Positions 9,068 through 16,676 of a DNA stretch of 64,000 nucleotides are shown piece by piece; position 1 is the stretch's first letter; each line of letters begins with the position of its first letter. The notes under the pieces are model-generated. The model was not told the DNA's origin, searched no databases, and saw only the letters and a program-made list of their open reading frames with translations. Position numbers and translations under genes: made by a program. Source of the DNA: Acidobacteriota bacterium (GTDB taxonomy: Bacteria > Acidobacteriota > Terriglobia > Terriglobales > Acidobacteriaceae); assembly GCA_016196065.1 (NCBI GenBank), contig JACPYL010000027.1, positions 248,001 to 312,000 on the forward strand, written 5' to 3'.

Positions 9068-9991
9068 ATGAACCTGACCCACCTTCAATTCGCGCAAAGT
9101 GTCGCGGAGTTGGCTTCGTTCAGCCGCGCGGCGGAGAAGTGTCATGTTACGCAGTCCAGTCTCTCCACCGCGATTTCACAACTGGAAGACCGGCTCGGCG
9201 GGCGCATCTTTTCGCGAACCACTCGCAAGGTTGGGATTACCTCGTTCGGCAACCACATCCTGCCTTTGATCGCCAGTGTGCTCAGTGCGGCCGGCGAACT
9301 CAGCAAGGGTGCGCAGGAATGTCTCAATCCTGCCTACAAAATTATTCGAGTCGGTCTCACTCCGCTCATCGACTCGCGAATCGTGGCCGCGGCCGTCGAG
9401 CCGTTCAAGCGTCGCCACTCTGATGTCGACATCATCTTCAAGGAGTGCTATCTGAACGACCTGCAACAGCGATTGCTGGAAGGTACGCTCGATCTTGCGT
9501 TTCGGCCTTGTGGAGCGGCGGACAAACGAATAGGACGCCACGCGTTCTATGACGAAGAACTTTTCTATTTGCCGGGCAATCCATCACCAAATGACCAGCA
9601 TGGATTGGGGCCCGTTCAGTTGGAGCAGATTGCCTCGGAAACATTCGCCTTGTCCGCAGGCTGCGGATTGGCTGATTCGATCCGGCGGAGTTTCCGGCAG
9701 CACCGGCTGAAAATGCGGGAATACCCGGGCCAGGCACTCAGTTATAAGGTGCTTGAGGACTGGGCTGGGCTGGGCGTCGCGTCCGCCATAGTGCCGAAGT
9801 CCAAGGTCTCGACGACGAACCGGAGCGCGCGCGTCCTCCAGAACTCGAGTGGCGCGATGCGGATCCGTTACGAAATGGCCTGGAATCGAAAAGCCTTTCA
9901 ACCTGGGTATTTAAAGGATTTTCTGGCCCATTTCCACGCGACAGCGAAACGCATCGCGAGTGGTTTGTCGCAAATCAATACGACAAGCTAG
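9068..9991 (+). CDS. LysR-family transcriptional regulator
   Basis: This 307-residue protein has the LysR winged helix at residues 1-60 (LTHLQFAQSVAELASFSRAA, then VTQSSLSTAISQLEDRLGG and SRTTRKVGITSFG). A linker helix and a periplasmic-binding-like effector domain follow (IRVGLTPLIDSRIV, LDLAFRPCG, LSYKVLEDWAGLGVA). Length is normal for the family. The effector is unknown. Its divergent placement next to DUF4142 suggests local autoregulation and control of that gene. Confidence 0.92.
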   Translation: MNLTHLQFAQSVAELASFSRAAEKCHVTQSSLSTAISQLEDRLGGRIFSRTTRKVGITSFGNHILPLIASVLSAAGELSKGAQECLNPAYKIIRVGLTPLIDSRIVAAAVEPFKRRHSDVDIIFKECYLNDLQQRLLEGTLDLAFRPCGAADKRIGRHAFYDEELFYLPGNPSPNDQHGLGPVQLEQIASETFALSAGCGLADSIRRSFRQHRLKMREYPGQALSYKVLEDWAGLGVASAIVPKSKVSTTNRSARVLQNSSGAMRIRYEMAWNRKAFQPGYLKDFLAHFHATAKRIASGLSQINTTS

Positions 9992-10077
9992 GAGCGCAAG
10001 CCGCACTTTGCGGCACTCAGCGCTGGGGGACAGCTGTCGCCGTCCGCCGCTTCCAGCACATTCGATAGGGGAACAAA

Positions 10078-10099
10078 AAGGCCCCTCGCAAGGGGCCTT
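10078..10099 (-). terminator. Strong hairpin terminator between convergent genes
   Basis: A 9-bp perfect stem (aaggcccct 10078-10086 with aggggcctt 10091-10099) sits between lysR and the GvpL/F gene, which converge. On the minus strand it is followed by TTTTTG, so it mainly serves the GvpL/F transcript. The plus-strand T tract is weak. Confidence 0.75.
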
Positions 10100-10116
10100 C
10101 TAAACCAAGTAAAGGG

Positions 10117-10863
10117 CTAGCTGTTGCCGGCGACGGTCCGCAGTTTTTCTGGCAGGAAGTGGTACGGCGGCCAGGGACCGGTCACCACCAGTTCGCAGTT
10201 CTTAAGCTGCTTGGCGGCGGCGCTATAGCGGTTCTGGTACTTCTCAATGTGCTTGGTGTCGATCAGGTGGGCAATGTCGAGGAGCATTCCTTCGGCGTTG
10301 ACCTTTTTACAGCTGACTTCTTCCTCAAGCGGGTTGAAAAGCTTGTGCACCTGCACCGAGATCGCACGAGCCTTGGTCTGGCGCTCGCGATCACGCGAGG
10401 CCTTCTCGCGTAACTTGGCGAGGTATTCACGGCCCACGGTGTCCGGCAGGACAATCTCTTCCATGGCGCCCTTAAACGTGCCGTCGCGGACTACGAGTTT
10501 GATCCGCATTTCTGACTTGCCACGCAGGCGTGCGACACTCTCGCAGAACGTGCGGCGATTCGAACGAACAGCCTGACGGATGGCATCTTCGGTGTCGAAG
10601 ATCGTCCCAAAACGGAATGGCAATACGACGGCCGTGCGGAAAGCCATGCTGACCACGCGAGCGTGTTCCAACACAGATTTTTCTTCCAGCTTGTTCGCTG
10701 TGCGATCGAATTCGCTGACGATGACCGCGAATTCGCCGCTCGGGTAACTCATGACCGGGGCACCACTAACTCCCTGGATTCCTTCAATCACGTAAGGACG
10801 ACGGGCTCGAACACCATTGGCTAGGGTCGGGTGTTCTGTGAGGCAGTACGCGTACCACGCCAT
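10117..10863 (-). CDS. GvpL/GvpF-family protein (orphan)
   Basis: This 248-residue protein has the hallmarks of gas-vesicle accessory proteins GvpL/F: AYCLTEH near the start, an HARVVSMAF helix, VVLPFRFGTIF, a basic LRGKSEMRIKLVV strand and the C-terminal TGPWPPYHF. In gas-vesicle clusters GvpF/L acts in assembly with GvpA. No gvpA or other gvp gene is in the window, so buoyancy cannot be concluded. The start at 10863 has GGAGAG 5 nt upstream; an upstream in-frame start would add 12 unlikely residues. It ends before a strong terminator and seems to be a single-gene unit. Confidence 0.85.
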   Translation of the reverse strand: MAWYAYCLTEHPTLANGVRARRPYVIEGIQGVSGAPVMSYPSGEFAVIVSEFDRTANKLEEKSVLEHARVVSMAFRTAVVLPFRFGTIFDTEDAIRQAVRSNRRTFCESVARLRGKSEMRIKLVVRDGTFKGAMEEIVLPDTVGREYLAKLREKASRDRERQTKARAISVQVHKLFNPLEEEVSCKKVNAEGMLLDIAHLIDTKHIEKYQNRYSAAAKQLKNCELVVTGPWPPYHFLPEKLRTVAGNS

Positions 10864-11018
10864 GCATTCTCTCCGAATTGCACCGGGGGTTTCTTGCACC
10901 CCTTTAGATTTTTGAACTTAGGGCTGTGCGTTTCCTACCTGGAAGTAAGTGATTGTTGCGACGAGATGAACGTTACATGCAACGTCCATTGATTGAGTTT
11001 ATTCGAGGCCTGTGGATT

Positions 11019-11058
11019 TTGCAACCTTTGTTGCAAAAATTGCATCGAGAAAATGCAT
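11019..11058. repeat. Palindromic TTGCAA/ATGCAT cluster upstream of the GvpL/F gene
   Basis: Two TTGCAA palindromes (11019-11024 and 11031-11036) are spaced 6 bp apart and followed by TGCAT and ATGCA arms. This lies about 160 bp upstream of the GvpL/F start and could be an operator. Function is inferred only from symmetry. Confidence 0.35.
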
Positions 11059-11133
11059 TTTGGCCGTCTCAAAGTGACAGCAATCAGCATTCAGCCGACG
11101 CTCGCTCGCGGCGAATGGGCCGCTGGTTTGGGG

Positions 11134-12693
11134 TTAAGTGCTGCTTTTTCGCGCCGCTGCGCGATCCTGAAGAGCAATGGTTACAGCGCGCAACATATCA
11201 TCGGCGGGTGCGGGCTTACCGGTCCAGATTTCAAACTGGCGGGCGGCTTGATGGACGAACATTTCGACGCCGGGTATGACCGAGAGTCCCTTTGCGCGAG
11301 CGATCTTCAGGAACGGGGTCTCGACCGGGTCGTAGACCATGTCGAACACGACTTTCGCCTGCATCTCACTCTCTTTCAAAGGGCTTTCTGAGCCAGTCAT
11401 GCCCACCGGCGTTGCATTGATGATGACGTCGAAAGCCATCTTGCGGAGGTCAGGTCTTTTGATCGTATGCGCCTTTGCCTGCCTGGCTAGTTTCTGAGCG
11501 GTTGCGGCAGTCCGGTTCATGATCCAGACATCGGCACCGCGCTCTTTGAGTCCGAACACAGCGGCCCTGGCGGCTCCGCCAGCGCCCAGGACCAGGACTT
11601 TGGCGCCGTCGATGGTCATCCGTTGCTCCAGAGGTCGAACCACCCCAGCTGTGTCGGTGTTGAAGCCGTAGAGCTTGCCATCCTGTCCGCGGACGACCGT
11701 GTTGCAGGCGCCAATCTTGCTGGTATGCGCGTCTGTGTTGTCGAGATGTTCCACAATGGCCTGCTTGTACGGCATCGTAATGCTGAGACCATGGAGCGGA
11801 ATCTCGCGCACGCAGTGCAGCAGATCCTTGAGTGTCTTGGCGTGCAAGGCGAGATAAACAGCGTTGACGTTCTCCCGCCGCAGGGCTGTGTTCATGATCA
11901 CGGGCGAGAGGGAATGTCCCACAGGATCTCCGGCCACGCCGTATACGCGGGTCGCGACGTCGACCTGTTCGATGCGATAAATGTTGCGCAACTGCTGCGC
12001 GCTGATTTGTCCGGGCGCAGTGCGCTGGTCCGCGCTGACGGCCGCAAATGTAAACATGCTGCCCGCGCGCACGCCCAGCACGCGGCTGATGATGCCTTGC
12101 TCGCCCATGCACAGGCCGACGAGGGCGTGTTTGTCGCTCTGCGTCTGCAGGAACTTCATCATCGCGACGTTGTCGGAAAGGGTAGTCGCCGTAGTGACGA
12201 TCTTGTAATAATCGGCCGGGACGGCGAGCATTTTCTCCAGTGTCTTTTCCAACCCCTTGGTAGCGCGAAAATCATGAAAGGAGAGGATCAGCCCCGCGTG
12301 CGTGCGGAGACGCGCAACCACGTCTGGCTTACATCGAATTCCGCTCTCCAGTTCGAGATCCACGAATTGGCATCCAGCGGAGACCGCTTTGGTGAGAATT
12401 TCGAGTTGGGCTGCCAGTGATCCCTTGAAGTTGCCGCCATTTTCCGAACGCCGGCAGGTGGCGATCGCGGTCACATATTGGTGGGTATCCAGAAAGCGTT
12501 TGATCTTGAGAAGCGCCGAGGCCGGCTGCTTCAGATAGTCTAAACGGAATTCTAGAAAGGGGTTATCGCGCGCCATCGCTTCCGCGGAATTGACCAGGTC
12601 CTCGGCGCTATCGCTTGCCAGCGCCAGACAGACTTTGGGCAAGCGGAGCGGCAAAAGACGGGAAGCGATACTGTGTGAAAGAGCCAAGGCCAT
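11134..12693 (-). CDS. aroDE: Bifunctional 3-dehydroquinate dehydratase / shikimate dehydrogenase
   Basis: This 519-residue fusion performs two consecutive shikimate-pathway steps. Residues 1-245 are a type I dehydroquinase: the catalytic His is H140 in SFHDF and the Schiff-base Lys is K164 in YYKIVTT. Residues 247-519 are AroE-like: GDPVGHSLSP binds shikimate, K310 in TMPYK is the catalytic Lys, and GACNTVV, GFNTDTAG and the NADP loop GAGGAARA follow. Type I AroD fused to AroE is known from plants, chlamydiae, planctomycetes and acidobacteria. It is cytosolic. The trp genes at 21-23 kb use the chorismate made from this pathway but are not in the same operon. Both active sites look intact. 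Confidence 0.95.
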   Translation of the reverse strand: MALALSHSIASRLLPLRLPKVCLALASDSAEDLVNSAEAMARDNPFLEFRLDYLKQPASALLKIKRFLDTHQYVTAIATCRRSENGGNFKGSLAAQLEILTKAVSAGCQFVDLELESGIRCKPDVVARLRTHAGLILSFHDFRATKGLEKTLEKMLAVPADYYKIVTTATTLSDNVAMMKFLQTQSDKHALVGLCMGEQGIISRVLGVRAGSMFTFAAVSADQRTAPGQISAQQLRNIYRIEQVDVATRVYGVAGDPVGHSLSPVIMNTALRRENVNAVYLALHAKTLKDLLHCVREIPLHGLSITMPYKQAIVEHLDNTDAHTSKIGACNTVVRGQDGKLYGFNTDTAGVVRPLEQRMTIDGAKVLVLGAGGAARAAVFGLKERGADVWIMNRTAATAQKLARQAKAHTIKRPDLRKMAFDVIINATPVGMTGSESPLKESEMQAKVVFDMVYDPVETPFLKIARAKGLSVIPGVEMFVHQAARQFEIWTGKPAPADDMLRAVTIALQDRAAARKSST

Positions 12694-12909
12694 TGTTATA
12701 GAACGGCGCGATATTACAGGGGCGTCAGCGTAGATGCAACAAGGGATTGATAATGAGCTCCCGGAAACACTTTGGGAGCAGGGCGCCTGACACCCTCGTA
12801 ACCTTGACCCGACCCCCGGCGCTTGTTACCTTCCGGCTGTAACCCCTTTTCTCAGAGAGAGATAGGTCGAGGCTGCCACGAATTACGGCGCTATCGAACC
12901 GGAGGTAAC

Positions 12910-13854
12910 ATGAAGAAAACAGGATTGTTAGTGCTACTGCTGGTAACCGCGGCAGCGGCTCAGCAGGCTGGTCCGTCCGATCCCGCTGGCGTGATCGCCA
13001 CCACCGGCAACGTGCCAGTTGCGCGCTATCAGACGCCCACCGCAGCGGACTTGTATTGTGCCGGCTTCATCAGCAAGGAACGTGTTCCGGACGCGAAGTA
13101 TGTAAACGGCGGCCTGCAAACACCCAATACGACCAAATTCACCAACGGCGAAATGGTCTACCTTTCTGGGACTGGCTATCAAACGGGACAGGAATTTACC
13201 ATTGTTCGCGAACTGCGCGACGTCAACGAGTACGAATTCTTTGAAGGACAGCGCAAGCTGGTCCGCAGCAGCGGCCACCCGTATAGCGAAGTGGGACGCG
13301 TGCGCGTGCTCGATGCGCGCAGTCGCAGCGCGGTCGCGGAAGTGGTCTTCAGCTGCGATCCGATCAACCCTGGCGACGTAGCCGTTCCTTTCGTCGAAAA
13401 GACTCCGATTGCTTTCCATCCGCCCATTCATCTCGACCGCTTCTCGACTCCGAATGGAAAACTCACGGGCCGCATCCTGCTAGGGAAAGACTTCGACGGG
13501 ACGATCGGTACCGGATCCAAGGTGTACATGAATTTTGGATCCAACCAGGGAGCGAAGGTCGGTGACTACTTCCGAGCGGTGCGCCCTTATAACCTCGACC
13601 TGAAAGATCCGGTGGATTCACTGTCTTTCAAGGCATCGACCTCGGAAGACACCCAGATGCGTTTGCCCACCTTCGAGGCCAAGCGCTTCACTCGCACACA
13701 GGGTCCGAACATTCACGTCGCAGACCTTCCGCGGCGCGCTGTCGGAGAATTGGTGATCCTTACCGTTTCACCGACGACCGCGACTGGCATGGTTGTCTTC
13801 TCGTTGGAAGACATTCATCCGGGCGATGCTGTCGAACTCGACGAGCAACAGTAA
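12910..13854 (+). CDS. Secreted protein of unknown function with two related GD-type segments
   Basis: This 314-residue protein starts at ATG 12910 with GGAGG 4 nt upstream, and has a clear signal peptide (TGLLVLLLVTAAAAQQ). The body includes a cysteine-containing strand (DLYCAGFIS). Two similar segments end in a glycine-aspartate motif: VGRVRVLDARSRSAVAEVVF...INPGDVAV and VGELVILTVSPTTATGMVVF...IHPGDAVEL. The second resembles the small beta-barrel found at the C-terminus of FlgT-like and other envelope proteins. I do not recognise a specific family. A strong terminator follows directly, so it is probably monocistronic. Confidence 0.8.
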   Translation: MKKTGLLVLLLVTAAAAQQAGPSDPAGVIATTGNVPVARYQTPTAADLYCAGFISKERVPDAKYVNGGLQTPNTTKFTNGEMVYLSGTGYQTGQEFTIVRELRDVNEYEFFEGQRKLVRSSGHPYSEVGRVRVLDARSRSAVAEVVFSCDPINPGDVAVPFVEKTPIAFHPPIHLDRFSTPNGKLTGRILLGKDFDGTIGTGSKVYMNFGSNQGAKVGDYFRAVRPYNLDLKDPVDSLSFKASTSEDTQMRLPTFEAKRFTRTQGPNIHVADLPRRAVGELVILTVSPTTATGMVVFSLEDIHPGDAVELDEQQ

Positions 13855-13882
13855 GCAAGCAACCGAAACTTCTTGCATGAGC

Positions 13883-13907
13883 GGGGAAGAGAAATCTTCC
13901 CCGTTTT
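13883..13907 (+). terminator. Rho-independent terminator
   Basis: A perfect 8-bp stem (ggggaaga 13883-13890, loop gaaa, tcttcccc 13895-13902) is followed by a gTTTT tract. It ends the transcript of the secreted protein gene at 12910-13854. Confidence 0.88.
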
Positions 13908-14245
13908 CTATTTTTGGGCGAAAGCGAAATGCGAAGGACAAACGAGGGTGCGAGGAGAACGTCGGGGGAACGCGGCAAGTATCTGCCAGCTTAGCGGTAG
14001 TACATGATTCGAGAATCGCCCGGTATCATCGATCCAACCAACAGCAGCATGACGATCAACGCAGCAAGTTCCATAGAGCCCTCCCGGGCGAACATTCCAC
14101 TCAGCCTACTTGCCTGCACGAGAAGCGCCAAATTACTTCAGTGCACTCCGCCGTTCCAGGCAGTGAGATGCGGGTGCAGCATTTGGGGTTGACCTGAAGA
14201 GCTGGACGTGGGAAGGCTACGGCTCGAACTGCCCGCAGGCTTAAA
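13908..14245. other. Spacer between the 13883 terminator and AMMECR1, holding one candidate micro-ORF
   Basis: No conventional gene is evident. On the minus strand a 28-codon ORF with a strong ribosome binding site lies at 13991-14074; it is listed separately. The rest shows no clear repeat or domain. Confidence 0.5.
13991..14074 (-). CDS. Candidate 27-residue hydrophobic microprotein
   Basis: On the minus strand an ATG at 14074 has a strong Shine-Dalgarno sequence, GGGAGGG (14079-14085), 4 nt upstream. It opens a 27-codon frame that ends in TAA. The peptide begins MELAALIVMLLLVGSMIPGD and ends RIMYYR. It would form a single short membrane helix with a positive, tyrosine-bearing tail. Such small membrane peptides are real in bacteria but are easily imitated by chance. 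It lies downstream of AMMECR1 on the same strand. No homologue is recognised. Confidence 0.42.
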   Translation of the reverse strand: MELAALIVMLLLVGSMIPGDSRIMYYR

Positions 14246-14833
14246 TCAAATATTGCGATCGCCAAACACTTCCGCAGTGAAGGCTTCAAGAGAAGCTCCC
14301 TGTCGCCACGCATCGGTAGCGAGCCCAGCTTTGCGGCAAGTCTGTTGCAGGAAGGTCTCGCGGTCCCATCCATATTCACCAGGAACCTGTGGCAGGAGAA
14401 GTCCTCGGCGATGTCCAAGCGTGATCACCAGTCCGTGCCGGCCCACCTCTACTTCTTCAGGCTGAATCGGAAAGAGCGGCGAAAGCACACTCAACGAAAC
14501 TTCCAATAGGGAACCTTCGGGAAGGGTCACAGGCTGGAATCGCGAATCATCGAAGGCAGCAGCCCGCGCCGTTTCCGCCACCGCCAGATACAAGGGAGTC
14601 ACGGGTAAAGCGTATCCAACACATCCGCGAAGATGGCCGTGGAGATAGAGCGTCGTAAATACGCCACGCAGCTCAGATAGGCACGAAGAGGAAGGTGTCT
14701 TCGGCAAAGCGCGGTCGCCAAAAGCTGACACGATGGACTCATGCGCGATGTGTAACAGGGTCTGGCGATCGTCGGGAGAGTATACGGCGGGAGTAGTAGT
14801 GCGGTTTTCGCTGAGATCAGACAGCTTGGACAT
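14246..14833 (-). CDS. AMMECR1-domain protein
   Basis: This 195-residue protein matches the AMMECR1 fold. Signatures are LRGCVGYALP, AAFDDSRFQPV and VSLSVLSPLFPI, then VGRHGLVITLGHRRGLLLPQV and WDRETFLQQTCRKAGL. The family's function is unsettled; in prokaryotes it is often next to MEMO1-like or radical SAM genes, but neither is seen here. The ATG at 14833 lies inside the end of pgsA (17-bp overlap), which points to translational coupling. The natural start could not be further upstream without poor sequence. Confidence 0.88.
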   Translation of the reverse strand: MSKLSDLSENRTTTPAVYSPDDRQTLLHIAHESIVSAFGDRALPKTPSSSCLSELRGVFTTLYLHGHLRGCVGYALPVTPLYLAVAETARAAAFDDSRFQPVTLPEGSLLEVSLSVLSPLFPIQPEEVEVGRHGLVITLGHRRGLLLPQVPGEYGWDRETFLQQTCRKAGLATDAWRQGASLEAFTAEVFGDRNI

Positions 14834-15467
14834 CGCGCTTCCTCCGCCGCGACAGGACGAAGCTCCTCCGGCGGCGCTGCTCCGACTTGCGGTCGATCCT
14901 GGACCAGAAGGCAATGAAGTAATCGATCGCCGAGACCAGGGAAAGCAGGACCATGAACCAGATCGCGAGCAGGGCAATCCAATACACGGGAAGAATGTAG
15001 AAGCTGAACAAATGCCACTCGTGCCAGCGATGCGCGAGAATCACCGCCACCACGGAGATGATCTGCACCAGCATCTTGAACTTGCCAAGTTCGCTGGCCT
15101 CAATCGTAAAGCCTTCTGACGCGGCAATCGAACGCAACCCGCTGACCAGAAATTCTCTCGCAATGACGACGACCGCCATCCACGCGGGCACCATCGCCGG
15201 GTTGAACTGCACCAGTGTGATGAACGCAGCCGCAATCAGCAGCTTATCGGCCAGCGGATCGAGCAGCATCCCCATGGTCGTGATCTGCCCACGTTTGCGG
15301 GCCAGATAGCCATCGATACCGTCCGTGATCGACGCCAGGATGAAAACGGTAGAAGCGAGCAACTCTTTTTCCCCATGCACGCTGGAGAAACGCGGGCTGA
15401 TGAGGATCCAGATGAGTAGTGGGACGCTGGCGATCCGAGTGAGCGTGATGTAGTTGGGGAGATTCAC
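14817..15467 (-). CDS. pgsA: CDP-diacylglycerol-glycerol-3-phosphate 3-phosphatidyltransferase
   Basis: This 216-residue integral membrane enzyme makes phosphatidylglycerol phosphate from CDP-diacylglycerol. It has the CDP-alcohol phosphotransferase motif DGxxAR(x8)Gx3Dx3D, visible as DGYLARKRG followed by GMLLDPLADK. It has several hydrophobic helices (PLLIWILIS, IISVVAVILA, YWIALLAIWFMVLLS) and a basic C-terminal tail (RRRRSFVLSRRRKR). N-terminal NLPNYITLTR is typical. The 3' end overlaps the AMMECR1 gene by 17 bp. Confidence 0.95.
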   Translation of the reverse strand: MNLPNYITLTRIASVPLLIWILISPRFSSVHGEKELLASTVFILASITDGIDGYLARKRGQITTMGMLLDPLADKLLIAAAFITLVQFNPAMVPAWMAVVVIAREFLVSGLRSIAASEGFTIEASELGKFKMLVQIISVVAVILAHRWHEWHLFSFYILPVYWIALLAIWFMVLLSLVSAIDYFIAFWSRIDRKSEQRRRRSFVLSRRRKRDVQAV

Positions 15468-15815
15468 GCGATGGCAACTGATGCGCCCGCAGGGCGGCCA
15501 TGCTGATTATCCACCACCCGGCGAGGGAAGGCAACGGACGGAAGCGTGGTACCTCAATTTGAGGATCAATCGATTCGTCTCAGGACATCGCTTCCGCGAT
15601 GCCCCGAAGTGCGAAGACGCAAGCGTTTTGCCAGGCTGCGGAAAGAGCTGCTTGGCATTGCCAGGAACTCGGCCTCGGCGGCTAAAGCCTTTCTCATAAC
15701 AAGGCGGGTTACCGCAGCGGTAAACCGCTGCGCCACCCAAAATCAACGGCAACACCGACTCGTCCTGCAATCTGTGCCACAACTTGTTGACTCAGCGGTT
15801 AGGAATCGAAGCGTC
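15468..15815. repeat. Hairpin-rich intergenic region
   Basis: No gene is supported in these 348 bp. Hairpins are frequent: gcagcgg-taaa-ccgctgc at 15714-15731, flanked by GGGT/ACCC arms, plus a small CCTCAATTTGAGG palindrome near 15551. The segment resembles decayed copies of short dispersed elements, but the family cannot be named from this window alone. Confidence 0.45.
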
Positions 15816-16241
15816 CTACGACGCTTTCGCCTGCGTCAGACTCTTGAGCAGGCCGGAAGCAATGTCCATGACGCTGTTGTGCTCGGGCACCTGTCCATTG
15901 GGAGTCAGCTTGTCGATAATGCCGGGCAAGAGCTGTCCGATGGCAGAACTCGCCATGTCCGGAGAGATTCCGGCCGCTGCAGCCAGTTCCTTCACCTTGT
16001 CGGAGCCCAATGCGTGGTTAATCTGATCACCGGAAGCTGGCGGATTCGGGCCTGTGCCGACCCATTGAGACACTAAGCCTCCCAGTCCCTTGTCATGAAA
16101 CGATTGCACCATGCCGGAGAGGCCGCCCGGCTGATTCTGAATCATTTGGAGGATGCTTGCGGCCAGTGGATTAGAACCACCACTTCCGCCCCCCAGCAAG
16201 CTGCTGAGCGCCTGGTTTTCGAGATTGTCGAGTAAGCCCAT
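15816..16241 (-). CDS. DUF937 / YidB-like protein
   Basis: This 141-residue protein matches the YidB-like DUF937 family. It begins MGLLDNLENQALSSLLGG. A Gly/Gln-rich middle follows (LQMIQNQPGGLSGMV, KGLGGLVSQWVGTGPNPP). It ends with ISPDMASSAIGQLLPGIIDKLTPNG. The family has no assigned enzymatic role. The ATG at 16241 has AAGGAGA 6 nt upstream, and the in-frame upstream extension was rejected. It is cytosolic by lack of a signal. Confidence 0.88.
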   Translation of the reverse strand: MGLLDNLENQALSSLLGGGSGGSNPLAASILQMIQNQPGGLSGMVQSFHDKGLGGLVSQWVGTGPNPPASGDQINHALGSDKVKELAAAAGISPDMASSAIGQLLPGIIDKLTPNGQVPEHNSVMDIASGLLKSLTQAKAS

Positions 16242-16275
16242 AATGATCTCCTTAAAGATGAAAGCATAAAACACG

Positions 16276-16340
16276 TACCGCCGAGACGCAGAGTGCGAGG
16301 AGATTTTTTGGTTCTCCGCGGACTACGCTTCTCGGCGGTA
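16276..16340. repeat. Inverted repeat with TACCGCCGAGA arms
   Basis: An 11-bp perfect inverted repeat (16276-16286 and 16330-16340) brackets a 43-bp core that contains TTCTCCGCGGA. The same TTCTCCGCGGA word occurs in the inverted repeat at 44178-44211. This suggests a dispersed intergenic element. It lies between the DUF937 start and the HhH gene end. Confidence 0.6.
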
Positions 16341-16347
16341 AATGCGG

Positions 16348-16665
16348 TTATTTCTGTTTTGCGATGATCAGGTTCTTGATCTTCGCGTAGGTGGCCGCAG
16401 GGATCACTTTCTTTCTGGTCAGATCCGTTTTCTTCGCGTAGGGCCGTCCGTCAATGATCTTCTGCGAGAACTTTTCGCCGATTCCAGGCAGGGCGTCGAG
16501 TTGCTCTTTCGTGGCGGAGTTGATATCGAGCAAATCGGCCATTGGAGCTGCTGCCTTGGCTGCTTTTGGTGCCTTGGTCTCCTTGGCCTGGGCGAACGCC
16601 ATGCCACTCATCATCGCGAGCGCGAAGATCGCTACCAGGATTCTTGCAATCAGATTCTTACGCAT
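16348..16665 (-). CDS. Secreted ComEA-like helix-hairpin-helix protein
   Basis: This 105-residue protein has a signal peptide ([17 protein letters not shown]), a short Ala/Lys linker and an HhH motif pair ([19 protein letters not shown], then [20 protein letters not shown]). This domain in ComEA binds DNA during uptake. The small exported size fits a periplasmic DNA-binding protein. Its Shine-Dalgarno sequence (AAGGAGA) overlaps the TAA stop of the upstream gene, so the two are translationally linked. No other competence genes are in the window. Confidence 0.85.
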   Translation of the reverse strand: MRKNLIARILVAIFALAMMSGMAFAQAKETKAPKAAKAAAPMADLLDINSATKEQLDALPGIGEKFSQKIIDGRPYAKKTDLTRKKVIPAATYAKIKNLIIAKQK

Positions 16666-16676
16666 TTGTTGTCTCC

